From: Oscillospiraceae bacterium
Lineage (GTDB): Bacteria > Bacillota > Clostridia > Oscillospirales > Ruminococcaceae
Length of the DNA stretch: 64,000 nucleotides
Assembly (NCBI GenBank): GCA_022787085.1
Contig: JALFVE010000047.1
Coordinates: 32,784-96,783 of the forward strand
Direction: 5' to 3'
In this document: one piece after another, positions 17,437-25,211 of the stretch
Position numbering within the stretch: position 1 is the stretch's first letter
Layout of the letters: each line of letters opens with the position of its first letter
Position numbers and translations under genes: made by a program
The notes under the pieces: generated by a model
Told to the model about the DNA's origin: nothing
Seen by the model: only the letters and a program-made list of their open reading frames with translations
Database searches by the model: none

Positions 17437-17543
17437 TCGGTGCATTTTGATGTTTTCTTGTTGCTCTGCCCACTGAGCTACGGGTCGCCCCGACAGGAAT
17501 CGAACCTGTGACACGCAAGGACAAGATTTGCTGTTAGCACCGC
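17437..17543 (-). ncRNA. Array module 1: circularly permuted tRNA mimic (bacterial Y-RNA-like)
   Basis: Minus strand, starting 7 nt after the rtcB stop codon. The outer helix CGGUGC (17542-17537) pairs with GCACCG (17443-17438), and CAGCAA follows at 17533-17528. An inner helix UCUUGU/ACAAGA (17526-17521 with 17461-17456) stands where the anticodon stem would be. Then, in order: T-arm ACAGG-UUCGAUU-CCUGU (17509-17493), acceptor stem CGGG capped by a GCGA tetraloop and closed by CCCG (17492-17481), the conserved UA of tRNA positions 8-9, a D-arm GCUC-AGUGGGCA-GAGC with its GG pair, and A26. This is a tRNA elbow opened at the anticodon and closed at the acceptor end. That topology is known for the tRNA-like domain of YrlA Y RNAs. 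Confidence 0.85.
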
Positions 17544-17550
17544 ATAAAAA

Positions 17551-18795
17551 TTAACCTTTAACTACCCCCACCGTAAACAGCTTTTTGACAGCTTCGGTAA
17601 GGTCACGCTGATTATCCATCACCGTGTCAATGTCCTTGTAAGCGAATCGGGATTCCTCCGCAACATCCGCCTTCTTGTTTTTGCCAAGAACAACATTGTT
17701 AGCCTTGAGGTCGTTAATAACCGTATCGACGGCGAATTTCTGCATAGCCGCAGTACGGGAATAAAGCCTGCCCGCCCCGTGGGAGGAGGACATAAAGCTG
17801 TCGGGATCGCCCTTTCCCCTGACAATGTAGCTGTAAGAGCCCATTGAACCCGGGATAATGCCCATCTCGCCCTCTCTTGCGCTTATGGCACCCTTTCGGT
17901 GAACGAAAACGTCCTTGCCGAAGTGATTTTCAAGAGCGGCGTAATTGTGATGGCAGTTGATCTCACCCGAGAAATGCGCCTCAAGCCCCGTGTATTTAAG
18001 CACATATTTAGAGAATATATCCCTGACCTTACTTAGCATTGCAGCACGGTTTTCGTAAGCGAAATCCATGGAGAGCCGCATCCAGTCAAGGTATCGCTTA
18101 CCCTCGGGGGAATCCGCAGGGAGAAAGGGGAGCCGCCATTCGGGGGGAACAGAACTGTGCCATTTCTCATTAAGCTTCGCCGCAATGCCGCCGAAATGCT
18201 CGCATACCCTGTATCCGAAATTTCTGCTGCCCGAGTGGAGCATGATGGTGCAAAGCCCCTTTTCGTCCTCCTGCAGCTCAATGAAATGGTTGCCGCCGCC
18301 CAGAGTACCCACCTGAAAATAGCCGTCCTCAATGTTATTTATAAGCTCGGGGTCGCTTTCATATTTTGAAAGCTCCTCCTTCGCCCTGTCAAGAACAGCC
18401 GAAGTCTGCGGCGTCTTGTAATGCGCAAAGTCCGTGGGAATGTTTCTGAGGATATCGCCGACGATCGCCTGCAAAAGAGTGCCGCTGCCCGTAACAGTCT
18501 CACGGAGCGCCGAAACGGGGATATCCGTCTGGAGAAAAGCCATTCCGCAGCCGATGTCCACACCCACCGCATTGGGAATAACAGCGCCGTCGCAGGCAAT
18601 CACCCCGCCTATGGGCATCCCCTTTCCTGTGTGAGTGTCGGGCATAAGTGCCGCCCATTTATATGTAAAGGGAAGCTGAGCGATGTGCTCTGCCTGCTCA
18701 AGGCAGCTTTCCTCGATAGTGCCCTTCTGTGCCCATATCTTGATGGGGAATCTGCCGTTAACATTATGTACGAACAATCTGCTCAGTCCTTTCAT
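17551..18795 (-). CDS. rtcB: RtcB RNA ligase
   Basis: RtcB joins 2',3'-cyclic-phosphate (3'-phosphate) RNA ends to 5'-OH ends using GTP and Mn, in tRNA repair and splicing. The protein shows the family's metal and guanylate sites: MPDTHTGKGMPIGGV, GVDIGCGMAF (metal Cys), GGGNHFIEL, LHSGSRNFG, INCHHNYA, and SSHGAGR with the histidine that becomes guanylylated. Length is normal. An upstream in-frame TTG at 18825 would add ten residues, but a TATAAT lies across it, so I prefer the ATG at 18795. The leader would then be only about 11 nt with no clear ribosome site. It heads an apparent operon with the CAGCAA RNA array and DUF2828, and is divergent from two WYL genes. Confidence 0.95.
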   Translation of the reverse strand: MKGLSRLFVHNVNGRFPIKIWAQKGTIEESCLEQAEHIAQLPFTYKWAALMPDTHTGKGMPIGGVIACDGAVIPNAVGVDIGCGMAFLQTDIPVSALRETVTGSGTLLQAIVGDILRNIPTDFAHYKTPQTSAVLDRAKEELSKYESDPELINNIEDGYFQVGTLGGGNHFIELQEDEKGLCTIMLHSGSRNFGYRVCEHFGGIAAKLNEKWHSSVPPEWRLPFLPADSPEGKRYLDWMRLSMDFAYENRAAMLSKVRDIFSKYVLKYTGLEAHFSGEINCHHNYAALENHFGKDVFVHRKGAISAREGEMGIIPGSMGSYSYIVRGKGDPDSFMSSSHGAGRLYSRTAAMQKFAVDTVINDLKANNVVLGKNKKADVAEESRFAYKDIDTVMDNQRDLTEAVKKLFTVGVVKG

Positions 18796-18813
18796 GTCGC
18801 TTTCGATGTTTCC

Positions 18814-18842
18814 ATTATAAACCAAAAAAACTCATTCGTCAT
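18814..18842 (-). promoter_or_regulatory. Promoter of the rtcB-array-DUF2828 operon
   Basis: On the minus strand ATGACG (18842-18837), 17-nt spacer, TATAAT (18819-18814). The -10 overlaps the upstream TTG of the rtcB frame, which argues for the ATG start at 18795. Confidence 0.6.
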
Positions 18843-18873
18843 TTAAAAAAGTCTGCGAACACTCTGATGCGTA

Positions 18874-18902
18874 TTGATTTGATTTTCAAAATGTGATATT
18901 AT
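18874..18902 (+). promoter_or_regulatory. Promoter of the WYL gene pair
   Basis: TTGATT at 18874-18879, 17-nt spacer, TATTAT at 18897-18902, about 40 bp ahead of the WYL gene start. It lies back to back with the rtcB promoter, so one regulator could control both. Confidence 0.6.
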
Positions 18903-18943
18903 GGAAATACAATAAAATAATTTATAAGAACGAAGGTGAGAAC

Positions 18944-20182
18944 ATGAGCGGTTTTTCTGAGCTTATCAAAAATTTCGACAAAACGAGAGATTATATCAGA
19001 GACTTTTTTATATACGGCTTCAAGGTGCGAAACGAGTTTACGGGCAAAAGCAGCCGCACCTATGATGATGAAAAAAGGAGAGCGGAAAGCTGGCTTGGGG
19101 ATATATTCAGATATGACAATACCCGACGGGGGAAGCAGGTGTCCATCACCGTAGACAGCGGGCATATAGCCGAAAATCCGCTTTACAGCGCCTATTATTC
19201 AAAAAGCTTCACCGACAATGATATAAAGCTTCATTTCATGCTCATGGATATCCTTGACGGCAGAAGCCTTAACGTACATGAGATAACCGAAGCCCTGAAC
19301 AGCGCATATGAGCAGCTTTTTGACGAGCAGACCGTCAGAAACAAGCTCAAGGAATATGTGACCGAAGGGATATTCATATGCGAAAAAAAGGGACGAGCGG
19401 ATATATTCACCCTTTCCGCCGATACCGCCGAAAGCTTTTTCACAGAGTATGAGGGGCTTGAGGACGCCGTAAAATTCTTTTCCGAATCCCCCGAGTTTGG
19501 CGTGGTGGGCAACAGCATTTTGAGGACCGCAGGGATAAAAAACGATATTTTTCTGAATAAGCATAATTATATCGTCCATACCCTTGAGGACACCATTCTG
19601 CTTGACCTGCTTAAAATAATGGAGGAAAAGCGCCTTGCCGCAATAACCAATTTCGGCAGAGGAGGAAAAGCCTCGGAGAATGAGGGCGTGCCGCTGAAAA
19701 TATTCTCATCGTCCCAAACGGGACGGCGGTATGCGGTCATGTATCTTCCCAAATATAAGCGCTATAATTCCTTCAGGCTCGACTACATAAAAAACGTAAC
19801 CCCTCTTGGAATATGCGGAGAATATGATGACTATGCCGAAAAGCTCAGCCGCTGCGAGGAAAAATGCTTCGGCGTGTCCTTCGGGGAGAGAAGCGGCGAG
19901 GGAGCGGGAGGGATATTCCGCATGGTGCTGAGCATAAATGAGGAAAGCGAGGGCTTTGTCCTTGACAGACTCAGCAGGGAAAAGCGCTGCGGAAATATCC
20001 GCAGGATAGACGAAAATCTGTTTGAATATACCGCCGAGGTCTTTGACGTAAATGAAATGATGTCGTGGGTCAAGACCTTTATCGGCAGGATAGTGTCCGC
20101 CGAAAGCACCAATAAGCAGGTAACGGATAAGCTGTATCGGGATATAGCCCGTATGAAGCGTATCTACCGCAGAAAGGAGTAA
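18944..20182 (+). CDS. WYL-domain protein with winged helix (first of pair)
   Basis: A 412-residue protein starting at an ATG preceded by GAAGGTGAG; the longer frame from 18893 lacks a ribosome site. Residues about 95-160 look like a winged helix (LNVHEITEALNSAYEQLFDEQTVRNKL in two turns). A WYL-type domain follows around residues 230-290, with the conserved arginine-containing segments SSQTGRRYAVMYLPKYKRYNSF and LDYIKNVTPLG. WYL proteins are transcription regulators believed to sense nucleic-acid ligands, and they recur beside RNA- and DNA-damage systems. Placement opposite rtcB suggests it senses damaged RNA and controls the repair operon (inference). Confidence 0.8.
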   Translation: MSGFSELIKNFDKTRDYIRDFFIYGFKVRNEFTGKSSRTYDDEKRRAESWLGDIFRYDNTRRGKQVSITVDSGHIAENPLYSAYYSKSFTDNDIKLHFMLMDILDGRSLNVHEITEALNSAYEQLFDEQTVRNKLKEYVTEGIFICEKKGRADIFTLSADTAESFFTEYEGLEDAVKFFSESPEFGVVGNSILRTAGIKNDIFLNKHNYIVHTLEDTILLDLLKIMEEKRLAAITNFGRGGKASENEGVPLKIFSSSQTGRRYAVMYLPKYKRYNSFRLDYIKNVTPLGICGEYDDYAEKLSRCEEKCFGVSFGERSGEGAGGIFRMVLSINEESEGFVLDRLSREKRCGNIRRIDENLFEYTAEVFDVNEMMSWVKTFIGRIVSAESTNKQVTDKLYRDIARMKRIYRRKE

Positions 20183-20188
20183 TAAGGC

Positions 20189-21205
20189 ATGAAGCTTTTT
20201 TCAGAAATATACGGAGCCTATTTCCGCTGTACGGAAGCAATACTGTCCGAGGGGAAGCTTAGCGAAAAAAGGCTTCGGGAGATAGTAAGCGAAAAAGCGT
20301 TCAGGGATTCGCAGCTGTTCATCCCCGAAAAGCTCATACCCGATAAAAGCGGAAATTCCCCATGGGGACTTCTGAAGCGGGATGAAAAGGGCAGGCTCTG
20401 CTCCGTCCTTGAACAGTCTCCTCCGAGGATAATCACAGCTCTGCAAAAAAGCCGTATCAAAGCCATGCTGTCCGACCCGAGGATAAGGCTGTTTCTTTCC
20501 GATGAGGATATATCCGCCCTGTCCGAACGCCTAAAAGACGTGAAGCCCCTGTATAATCGGGAATATTTCCGTGAATTTGACCGCTTCACCGACGGAGATG
20601 ATTATGAAGACCCCCATTACAGAGAGGTGTTCGGCATAATATTAAAAGCAGTGCGTGAGCGGGAGATTTTGACCATAGAGCTTGTTTCCCGCCGGGGAAT
20701 ACGAATGACCAAAAATGTTCTTCCCGTAAAAATCGAATATTCACGGAAGAACGATAAATTCCGTGTCTACTGCATAACCGCCCCGCAAAAGGAGGAATAT
20801 CTTTTCAATATTTGCAGGATAGAAAGAGCGATGCCCACAGGAAAGCATGAAAGCTTTGCCCCCGATATGGAGGAATTTTTCAGCAGGAGGCGGTGTGAAA
20901 AGCCCGTAACAGTGGAAGTAAGCAGCGAGCGGAATGCAGTGGAGCGGTTCATGATGGAGTTTGCAGCCTATGAAAAGCGAAGCGAGCTTGATCTTGAAAC
21001 GGGGAAATGCCATGCCTCGATATACTATGACAAGCAGGACGAAACGGAGCTTCTCATCATGCTTCTGGGCTTCGGACCCGTGCTGAAAATAACAGGGCCC
21101 GAGGAATTTCTTGAAAAGGCAAGGGAGCGGGTGGAAAGGCAGTATGAGCTGTTTTATCCGAAGGGAGAAGATATTGCGGCAGAGGGAGAGCAGGCGACGG
21201 TATAA
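20189..21205 (+). CDS. WYL-domain protein (second of pair)
   Basis: A 338-residue protein, 6 nt after the first WYL gene and sharing its AAAGGAG ribosome site region. The N-terminal 130 residues are helical and not clearly recognised. A WYL domain follows at about 150-215 (LTIELVSRRGIRMTKNVLPV, KFRVYCITAPQKEEYLFN) and then a C-terminal extension typical of the family (ERNAVERFMMEFAAYEKRSEL). Paired WYL regulators of this kind act as hetero-oligomers in systems such as PafBC. The strict pairing opposite rtcB suggests joint regulation of RNA repair (inference). Confidence 0.8.
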   Translation: MKLFSEIYGAYFRCTEAILSEGKLSEKRLREIVSEKAFRDSQLFIPEKLIPDKSGNSPWGLLKRDEKGRLCSVLEQSPPRIITALQKSRIKAMLSDPRIRLFLSDEDISALSERLKDVKPLYNREYFREFDRFTDGDDYEDPHYREVFGIILKAVREREILTIELVSRRGIRMTKNVLPVKIEYSRKNDKFRVYCITAPQKEEYLFNICRIERAMPTGKHESFAPDMEEFFSRRRCEKPVTVEVSSERNAVERFMMEFAAYEKRSELDLETGKCHASIYYDKQDETELLIMLLGFGPVLKITGPEEFLEKARERVERQYELFYPKGEDIAAEGEQATV

Positions 21206-21263
21206 ATATTATAGTACATCTGTTCGGAACTTGTCAAGATAAATCAGAAAGAGTGTTTCGCAA

Positions 21264-21304
21264 AAATTCAGAGCGCTGATTAATAAGATCGGCGCTCTGA
21301 ATTT
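21264..21304 (+). terminator. Probable terminator of the WYL operon
   Basis: A 13-bp perfect inverted repeat (21264-21276 with 21292-21304). The T-run after it is short. The rest of 21206-21467 is A/T-rich, with a weak promoter (TATAAT at 21416-21421) before the Nudix gene. Confidence 0.6.
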
Positions 21305-21467
21305 CTATATGTGAATCTCTATAAAATCAGCAAATAATTTTTGTGCAAATATTACTTATAAACAAATTTTTTGTGTTTTTTTATAAAAACAGGAGACAAA
21401 ACCATTTTTTTATGTTATAATTATACTAATTCCAATTACTATATCCGAAAGGGAGTGTGCAGAATAT

Positions 21468-21875
21468 ATGACCTTTGAAAAATCCTGCGGTGCGATCGTT
21501 TACCGCAAGCATCACGGGAATACGGAGATATTGCTCATAAAGCATATCAACAGCGGGCACTGGTCCTTTCCCAAGGGGCACATGGAGCAGGGGGAAAGCG
21601 AGACGGAGACCGCCCTTCGTGAGATAAAGGAGGAAACGGGGCTTGACGTTCTTCTCGATCCCACATTCAGGGAAAGCGTGACCTACTTTCCACGGAAGGA
21701 CACCCAGAAGGTGGTGGTCTATTTCATCGCCAAGGCAAAGACCTATGACTATACCCCGCAGGAGGACGAGATCGCAGAGATACGCTGGGTGGATATCGGT
21801 CATGCCGTAACCATGCTCACCTATGAAAACGATAAGACCATTGTGAACAAAGCAAGGTCGGCAATTTGTCTGTAA
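21468..21875 (+). CDS. Nudix hydrolase (Ap4A hydrolase-like)
   Basis: A 135-residue protein with an intact Nudix box, from GHMEQGESETETALREIKEE through TGL (about residues 37-59), preceded by HWSFPKG as in bacterial and eukaryotic diadenosine tetraphosphate hydrolases. Such enzymes hydrolyse nucleoside diphosphate-linked compounds, for example Ap4A or alarmones, in the cytosol with Mg or Mn. It is a single gene with its own terminator. The exact substrate cannot be assigned by eye. Confidence 0.92.
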   Translation: MTFEKSCGAIVYRKHHGNTEILLIKHINSGHWSFPKGHMEQGESETETALREIKEETGLDVLLDPTFRESVTYFPRKDTQKVVVYFIAKAKTYDYTPQEDEIAEIRWVDIGHAVTMLTYENDKTIVNKARSAICL

Positions 21876-21877
21876 TG

Positions 21878-21912
21878 AAAAAACGTCGGAAAGCTCTCCG
21901 ACGTTTTTTAAA
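21878..21912 (+). terminator. Terminator after the Nudix gene
   Basis: A 13-bp stem (21878-21890 with 21897-21909) rich in A on one side and T on the other, directly after the stop codon. Confidence 0.9.
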
Positions 21913-21971
21913 TCAATATGTTTCCGATATGTTATGATATTCTGCAAATAAAATTAACAAGGGGGCAGGGA

Positions 21972-22091
21972 ATGAAATCAAAAAAGAAGCTGAGCGGGAC
22001 AAAGATCGCTCAGATAGTCTGTCCGGCGTTATCGGCGGTATTATGGGGATACCGGATAATTGACCGCATTATTGATAAGTGCGGGCGGTAA
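21972..22091 (+). CDS. Small 39-residue hydrophobic protein (putative)
   Basis: A short frame beginning at ATG after a GGGGGCAGGGA ribosome-like site. It encodes a basic N-terminus (MKSKKKLSGTK) followed by a hydrophobic segment (IAQIVCPALSAVLWGYRII) that could span the membrane. The stop codon lies inside the following terminator hairpin. I recognise no family. The good ribosome site and terminator favour a real small gene, but no promoter is obvious. Confidence 0.4.
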   Translation: MKSKKKLSGTKIAQIVCPALSAVLWGYRIIDRIIDKCGR

Positions 22092-22116
22092 TAAAATCGC
22101 CCGCACATTTATTTTT
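22079..22116. terminator. Bidirectional terminator
   Basis: A 9-bp stem GTGCGGGCG/CGCCCGCAC (22079-22087 with 22098-22106) with a T-rich tail, between the small plus-strand frame and the end of the dikinase-like gene. Confidence 0.8.
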
Positions 22117-24418
22117 CCACCCGAACAACTCCTCTCGCCCCGTCCACCGTAACCATATCACCCGTTTTAAGAACCGTGGTGGCATTCCCGCAGCCAACCA
22201 CCGCAGGAATACCGAATTCCCTTGCCACAATAGCCGCATGGGAAAGGGGAGCGCCGATATCGGTAATAATCGCCGCAGCTCTTGGGAATACCACCGTCCA
22301 GCCGATGTTCGTAGCGGGAGCCACAAGAATTTCGCCCTCCCGAAGCTCTTCTGCACGGTCTGCGGTGAAGATGACCCTCACCCGTCCCGTAACCGTGCCC
22401 GCCGCACCGGGAAAGCCCTTTATATCTGCGGAAACAGGACATTCAAAATCCTCCTCCGAGTAAAAATCATGTCGGGGAGAGTCCTCCGAGAGCCATTTAT
22501 CGGGGTCGAACCTGCCGTAAATAAGATTCGGGAACGGGGGATAGGAAAGATATTTTTCATAGCTTACCCGCCTTTTGGGAATATTCTCCAAAGCGCTTTT
22601 GTCCCCGTTCAGAAGCCCCATGGCTTCGGAGAAATACAAAAGGAAAATATCATCTCCAATGCTGTTCAGCTCACCTGCCCGCAGAAGAAATTCCCTCATC
22701 ATGCAGAAAAGCTTAACGCCCTTGCTTCTGACCTCTTCACGTCCTCTGTTTGCCTCCTTGAAGCTGTGCAGAGTCCTGTCGAGCCATTTTGCTTTGCGGG
22801 GATACAGCTCCTTGAAACGCTTTACAGATCCATTGAAACGGCTTTCCTGTTCCTCTCTCATCCTGTGGATATTTGCTCCCGACTTTCTGTGTTCCTCAAT
22901 TAAATTATCGGGGAAATCGGGACTTTCATAGGGATAGGGAGCGGAAAGCTCCATCTCGTTCACGCTTCTGTGACCGCAGAGCTTTATGTATTCCTCCTTT
23001 GAAAGACTGCCGTTTATAACGTCCTCAAGCAGAAGCAGCGGCTTCATGCTGTCAAGAACGCCCGCACCGCCCGAGCAAAGCTCATTGGCAAGCTCCTCGC
23101 CGCAGATGTCTGAGAGCTTCTTTTTGGTGCCGAAAAGGGGAAAGATATTGACCCCTCGGATTATTGTTCCAAGGGACGAGGACATAAATCCCATGCCCTT
23201 TGTTACCCAGAAATCATAAAGGGAGCGGTTGTCGGGGAGCTGCCTTATTTCGCTGATAAGCCCGTCGGCAATATCACCCATATTCTCGGAAAATTCCTTC
23301 TTTTCCCTTCGGCTCATTTTATTTTTGCTGCCCGAGAAGAAAAGCTTTCTCATTCTCCGTTTGAAATTTTTAATATCAAATGGAAACATGGGAACTTGAA
23401 CTCCCTGAGGAAGCTCGCCCGCAATATCCTTTATCTTTCCGAAAACTGTCTTTTCCGAAGCGCCCATCGCCACCATCAAAGAGCATATCACGCTGAGATT
23501 TGCATAGGGCTGACCGCACACATTGTCGATAAAGCAGGGCATACCCATGGCTTCGCAGATTATTTCCAGAACGCTGTAGGTCATGGGGGAAACGGGGCGC
23601 ATGAATATCTCGCCCACATTGGTTTTGGACAGCAGATATTTACCCGCAAGACTGCCGTTAACAGTGAAGCTGTCCCTGTCAATGCGCTTTAGTGAGGTAA
23701 TGGGACGAGCCTGTAAAATATAGACCTTGCCGTCCGATACCGCCCATTCGATATCCATGGGGCGTCCGTATTCGTTTCTTATCTGAGAGCAGTATTTATA
23801 AAGCCTTTTGGCGTATTTCTCAAATTCCCCGCTGCCCGAATATGCGTACTTCATGGCATTAAAGGAAAATTCCTCGGCGTTTTTCTCCCCCGAAACAAGC
23901 GCCTCGCCCTCGCCTCTAACATAGTTTCCCGTCATAACCCCCGAGCTGCCGCTAATGGGGTCGGCGGTGAATACAACACCCGCAAACTGAGGTTTGACAA
24001 ACCGCTGAATAACTGCTCCGATGCCGCTGTTATCGGCACCCGAGCTTTCCGCATATCGCTTTACCCGAATACTGTCCGCAGACATGGCGACCTTGTTTGC
24101 CGCAGAAATGATATCCTCTCTTTTAACGTCCGTCATAGTTTCATACGCCCCCGCAAAGGAAGCGTTCTCTCCGTCCTCGGAAAGTGCGGAGGAGCGAACC
24201 GCATAGGTGTGCTTCGGAGACAGCCCCGATATCAGCTCCTCAAGCTCCCTTTCAGCCGATTTCTTTAATCCGCCATTTTCAAAGGCAGCTGCATCAATAG
24301 CATATCCCTCGGGAACGGGCAGCCCCATTTCGGTAAGCCTTGCAAGGGAAGCGCCCTTCCCGCCGAAGCGTGCGGGATCGTCTCCCGAAATTTCCTTAAA
24401 TGAATAAATGTATCTCAT
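22109..24418 (-). CDS. Rifampicin-phosphotransferase-like PEP-synthase-family dikinase
   Basis: A 769-residue protein. Residues 1-250 form the ATP-grasp PEP/pyruvate-binding domain (FGGKGASLARLTEMGLPVPEGY, AVRSSALSEDGENASFAGAYET, VVFTADPISG, DIEWA). A 400-residue middle domain is poorly conserved. The swivelling phosphohistidine domain is at the very C-terminus (SHAAIVAREFGIPAVVG, catalytic His). PEP synthase and pyruvate phosphate dikinase have a TIM-barrel PEP domain after the His domain; this one does not. The order ATP-grasp, substrate domain, His domain is that of rifampicin phosphotransferase. The substrate could be a rifamycin or another small molecule. It overlaps the TetR gene by 4 bp, so a ligand-induced two-gene operon is likely. 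Confidence 0.8.
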   Translation of the reverse strand: MRYIYSFKEISGDDPARFGGKGASLARLTEMGLPVPEGYAIDAAAFENGGLKKSAERELEELISGLSPKHTYAVRSSALSEDGENASFAGAYETMTDVKREDIISAANKVAMSADSIRVKRYAESSGADNSGIGAVIQRFVKPQFAGVVFTADPISGSSGVMTGNYVRGEGEALVSGEKNAEEFSFNAMKYAYSGSGEFEKYAKRLYKYCSQIRNEYGRPMDIEWAVSDGKVYILQARPITSLKRIDRDSFTVNGSLAGKYLLSKTNVGEIFMRPVSPMTYSVLEIICEAMGMPCFIDNVCGQPYANLSVICSLMVAMGASEKTVFGKIKDIAGELPQGVQVPMFPFDIKNFKRRMRKLFFSGSKNKMSRREKKEFSENMGDIADGLISEIRQLPDNRSLYDFWVTKGMGFMSSSLGTIIRGVNIFPLFGTKKKLSDICGEELANELCSGGAGVLDSMKPLLLLEDVINGSLSKEEYIKLCGHRSVNEMELSAPYPYESPDFPDNLIEEHRKSGANIHRMREEQESRFNGSVKRFKELYPRKAKWLDRTLHSFKEANRGREEVRSKGVKLFCMMREFLLRAGELNSIGDDIFLLYFSEAMGLLNGDKSALENIPKRRVSYEKYLSYPPFPNLIYGRFDPDKWLSEDSPRHDFYSEEDFECPVSADIKGFPGAAGTVTGRVRVIFTADRAEELREGEILVAPATNIGWTVVFPRAAAIITDIGAPLSHAAIVAREFGIPAVVGCGNATTVLKTGDMVTVDGARGVVRVEK

Positions 24419-24999
24419 ATTTCATCCCCCAGAAGCATATCTATCCTCATATCAATATAGCCCTTGAGCTGTTCCCTGTCCCGCAGGTCAAGCCCCGAAA
24501 ATTCCTTAATATCCTCCAGCCTGTAAATTGCCAGCTGCATCATGCTTGAAAGCTCATAGGCAATGAGCCTGCATTCGCTTTCCGACCGCCTGCCGCCGTA
24601 ATGAGCCATAACAAAGGGGAGGCTTGCCTGCTCTCTTGAAAGGTCACGGTGCAGGAGCACATAACCCGTTATGGCTTTTGTAAATTTGTAACGGCTGATG
24701 AGAAATTCCGCAGCGGCAAGATGGAGCCTTTTAAGCTTTTCCTTTGGAGAAATATCCGATGAAATAATTCCTTGGAGCCGGGGGCTTTCTCTGTAAGCCT
24801 TTTCATTTCGGGAAAAAGCCTCAAACAGCATGGCTTCTTTTGAGCCGAAGCAGTAATTTATCATGGACAGCCTGACACCTGCCCTTTCCGCAACAGCTCT
24901 CGAAGTGACCTCCGAGCCGTCGGAGCAGCTCTGCATAAGCTCCGACGCCGCATTTATGAGCTTTTCCTTGGTCACGGCAAGCTTTTCGTCCTTTTTCAT
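24415..24999 (-). CDS. TetR family regulator of the dikinase gene
   Basis: A 194-residue protein with the TetR helix-turn-helix near the N-terminus (TSRAVAERAGVRLSMINYCFGSKEAML) and a helical ligand-binding remainder. It is translationally coupled (ATGA overlap) to the dikinase gene downstream. A perfect palindrome in its promoter region (25018-25033) is the probable operator, giving autoregulation. Confidence 0.9.
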   Translation of the reverse strand: MKKDEKLAVTKEKLINAASELMQSCSDGSEVTSRAVAERAGVRLSMINYCFGSKEAMLFEAFSRNEKAYRESPRLQGIISSDISPKEKLKRLHLAAAEFLISRYKFTKAITGYVLLHRDLSREQASLPFVMAHYGGRRSESECRLIAYELSSMMQLAIYRLEDIKEFSGLDLRDREQLKGYIDMRIDMLLGDEI

Positions 25000-25017
25000 A
25001 ATTCCGCCCTTTCAATT

Positions 25018-25033
25018 ATTGAACACGTTCAAT
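25018..25033. promoter_or_regulatory. Palindromic operator, probably for the TetR protein
   Basis: ATTGAAC-AC-GTTCAAT, two perfect 7-bp arms, 19 bp upstream of the TetR start codon. Confidence 0.65.
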
Positions 25034-25103
25034 TTTTAACAATTATAGCATATAAAATAAACACTGTCAAGTACAAAGGGAAATTTTTCGGGAATAGAAA
25101 TGC

Positions 25104-25132
25104 TTGACATTATAAAAATCTTATGCTATAAT
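25104..25132 (+). promoter_or_regulatory. Sigma-A promoter of the DUF3592-like gene
   Basis: TTGACA at 25104-25109, 17-nt spacer, TATAAT at 25127-25132. Confidence 0.8.
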
Positions 25133-25211
25133 TTTTCTATAGGAGAAAAGAAGTGCGGAGAACGCTTGTCTGCACATGAACATTAGAATATTGACGGGAG
25201 GATGTTTTTTT

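Noticed and set aside
16990..17543. Ordinary tRNA genes or tRNA remnants, from the three T-arm sequences
   Set aside because: None has a normal order of acceptor, D-arm, anticodon and T-arm. The acceptor-like stems are closed by loops and the outer ends pair with each other, so they are read as permuted mimics.
17073..17543. CRISPR array, because a short motif recurs at intervals
   Set aside because: The CAGCAA repeats are only 6 bp, spacing is irregular, and no cas genes are near.
18796..18825. Upstream TTG start for rtcB
   Set aside because: It lies across the TATAAT of the apparent promoter and has no ribosome site.
22109..24418. Pyruvate phosphate dikinase or PEP synthase
   Set aside because: The C-terminal PEP-binding barrel is missing; the protein ends with the phosphohistidine domain.
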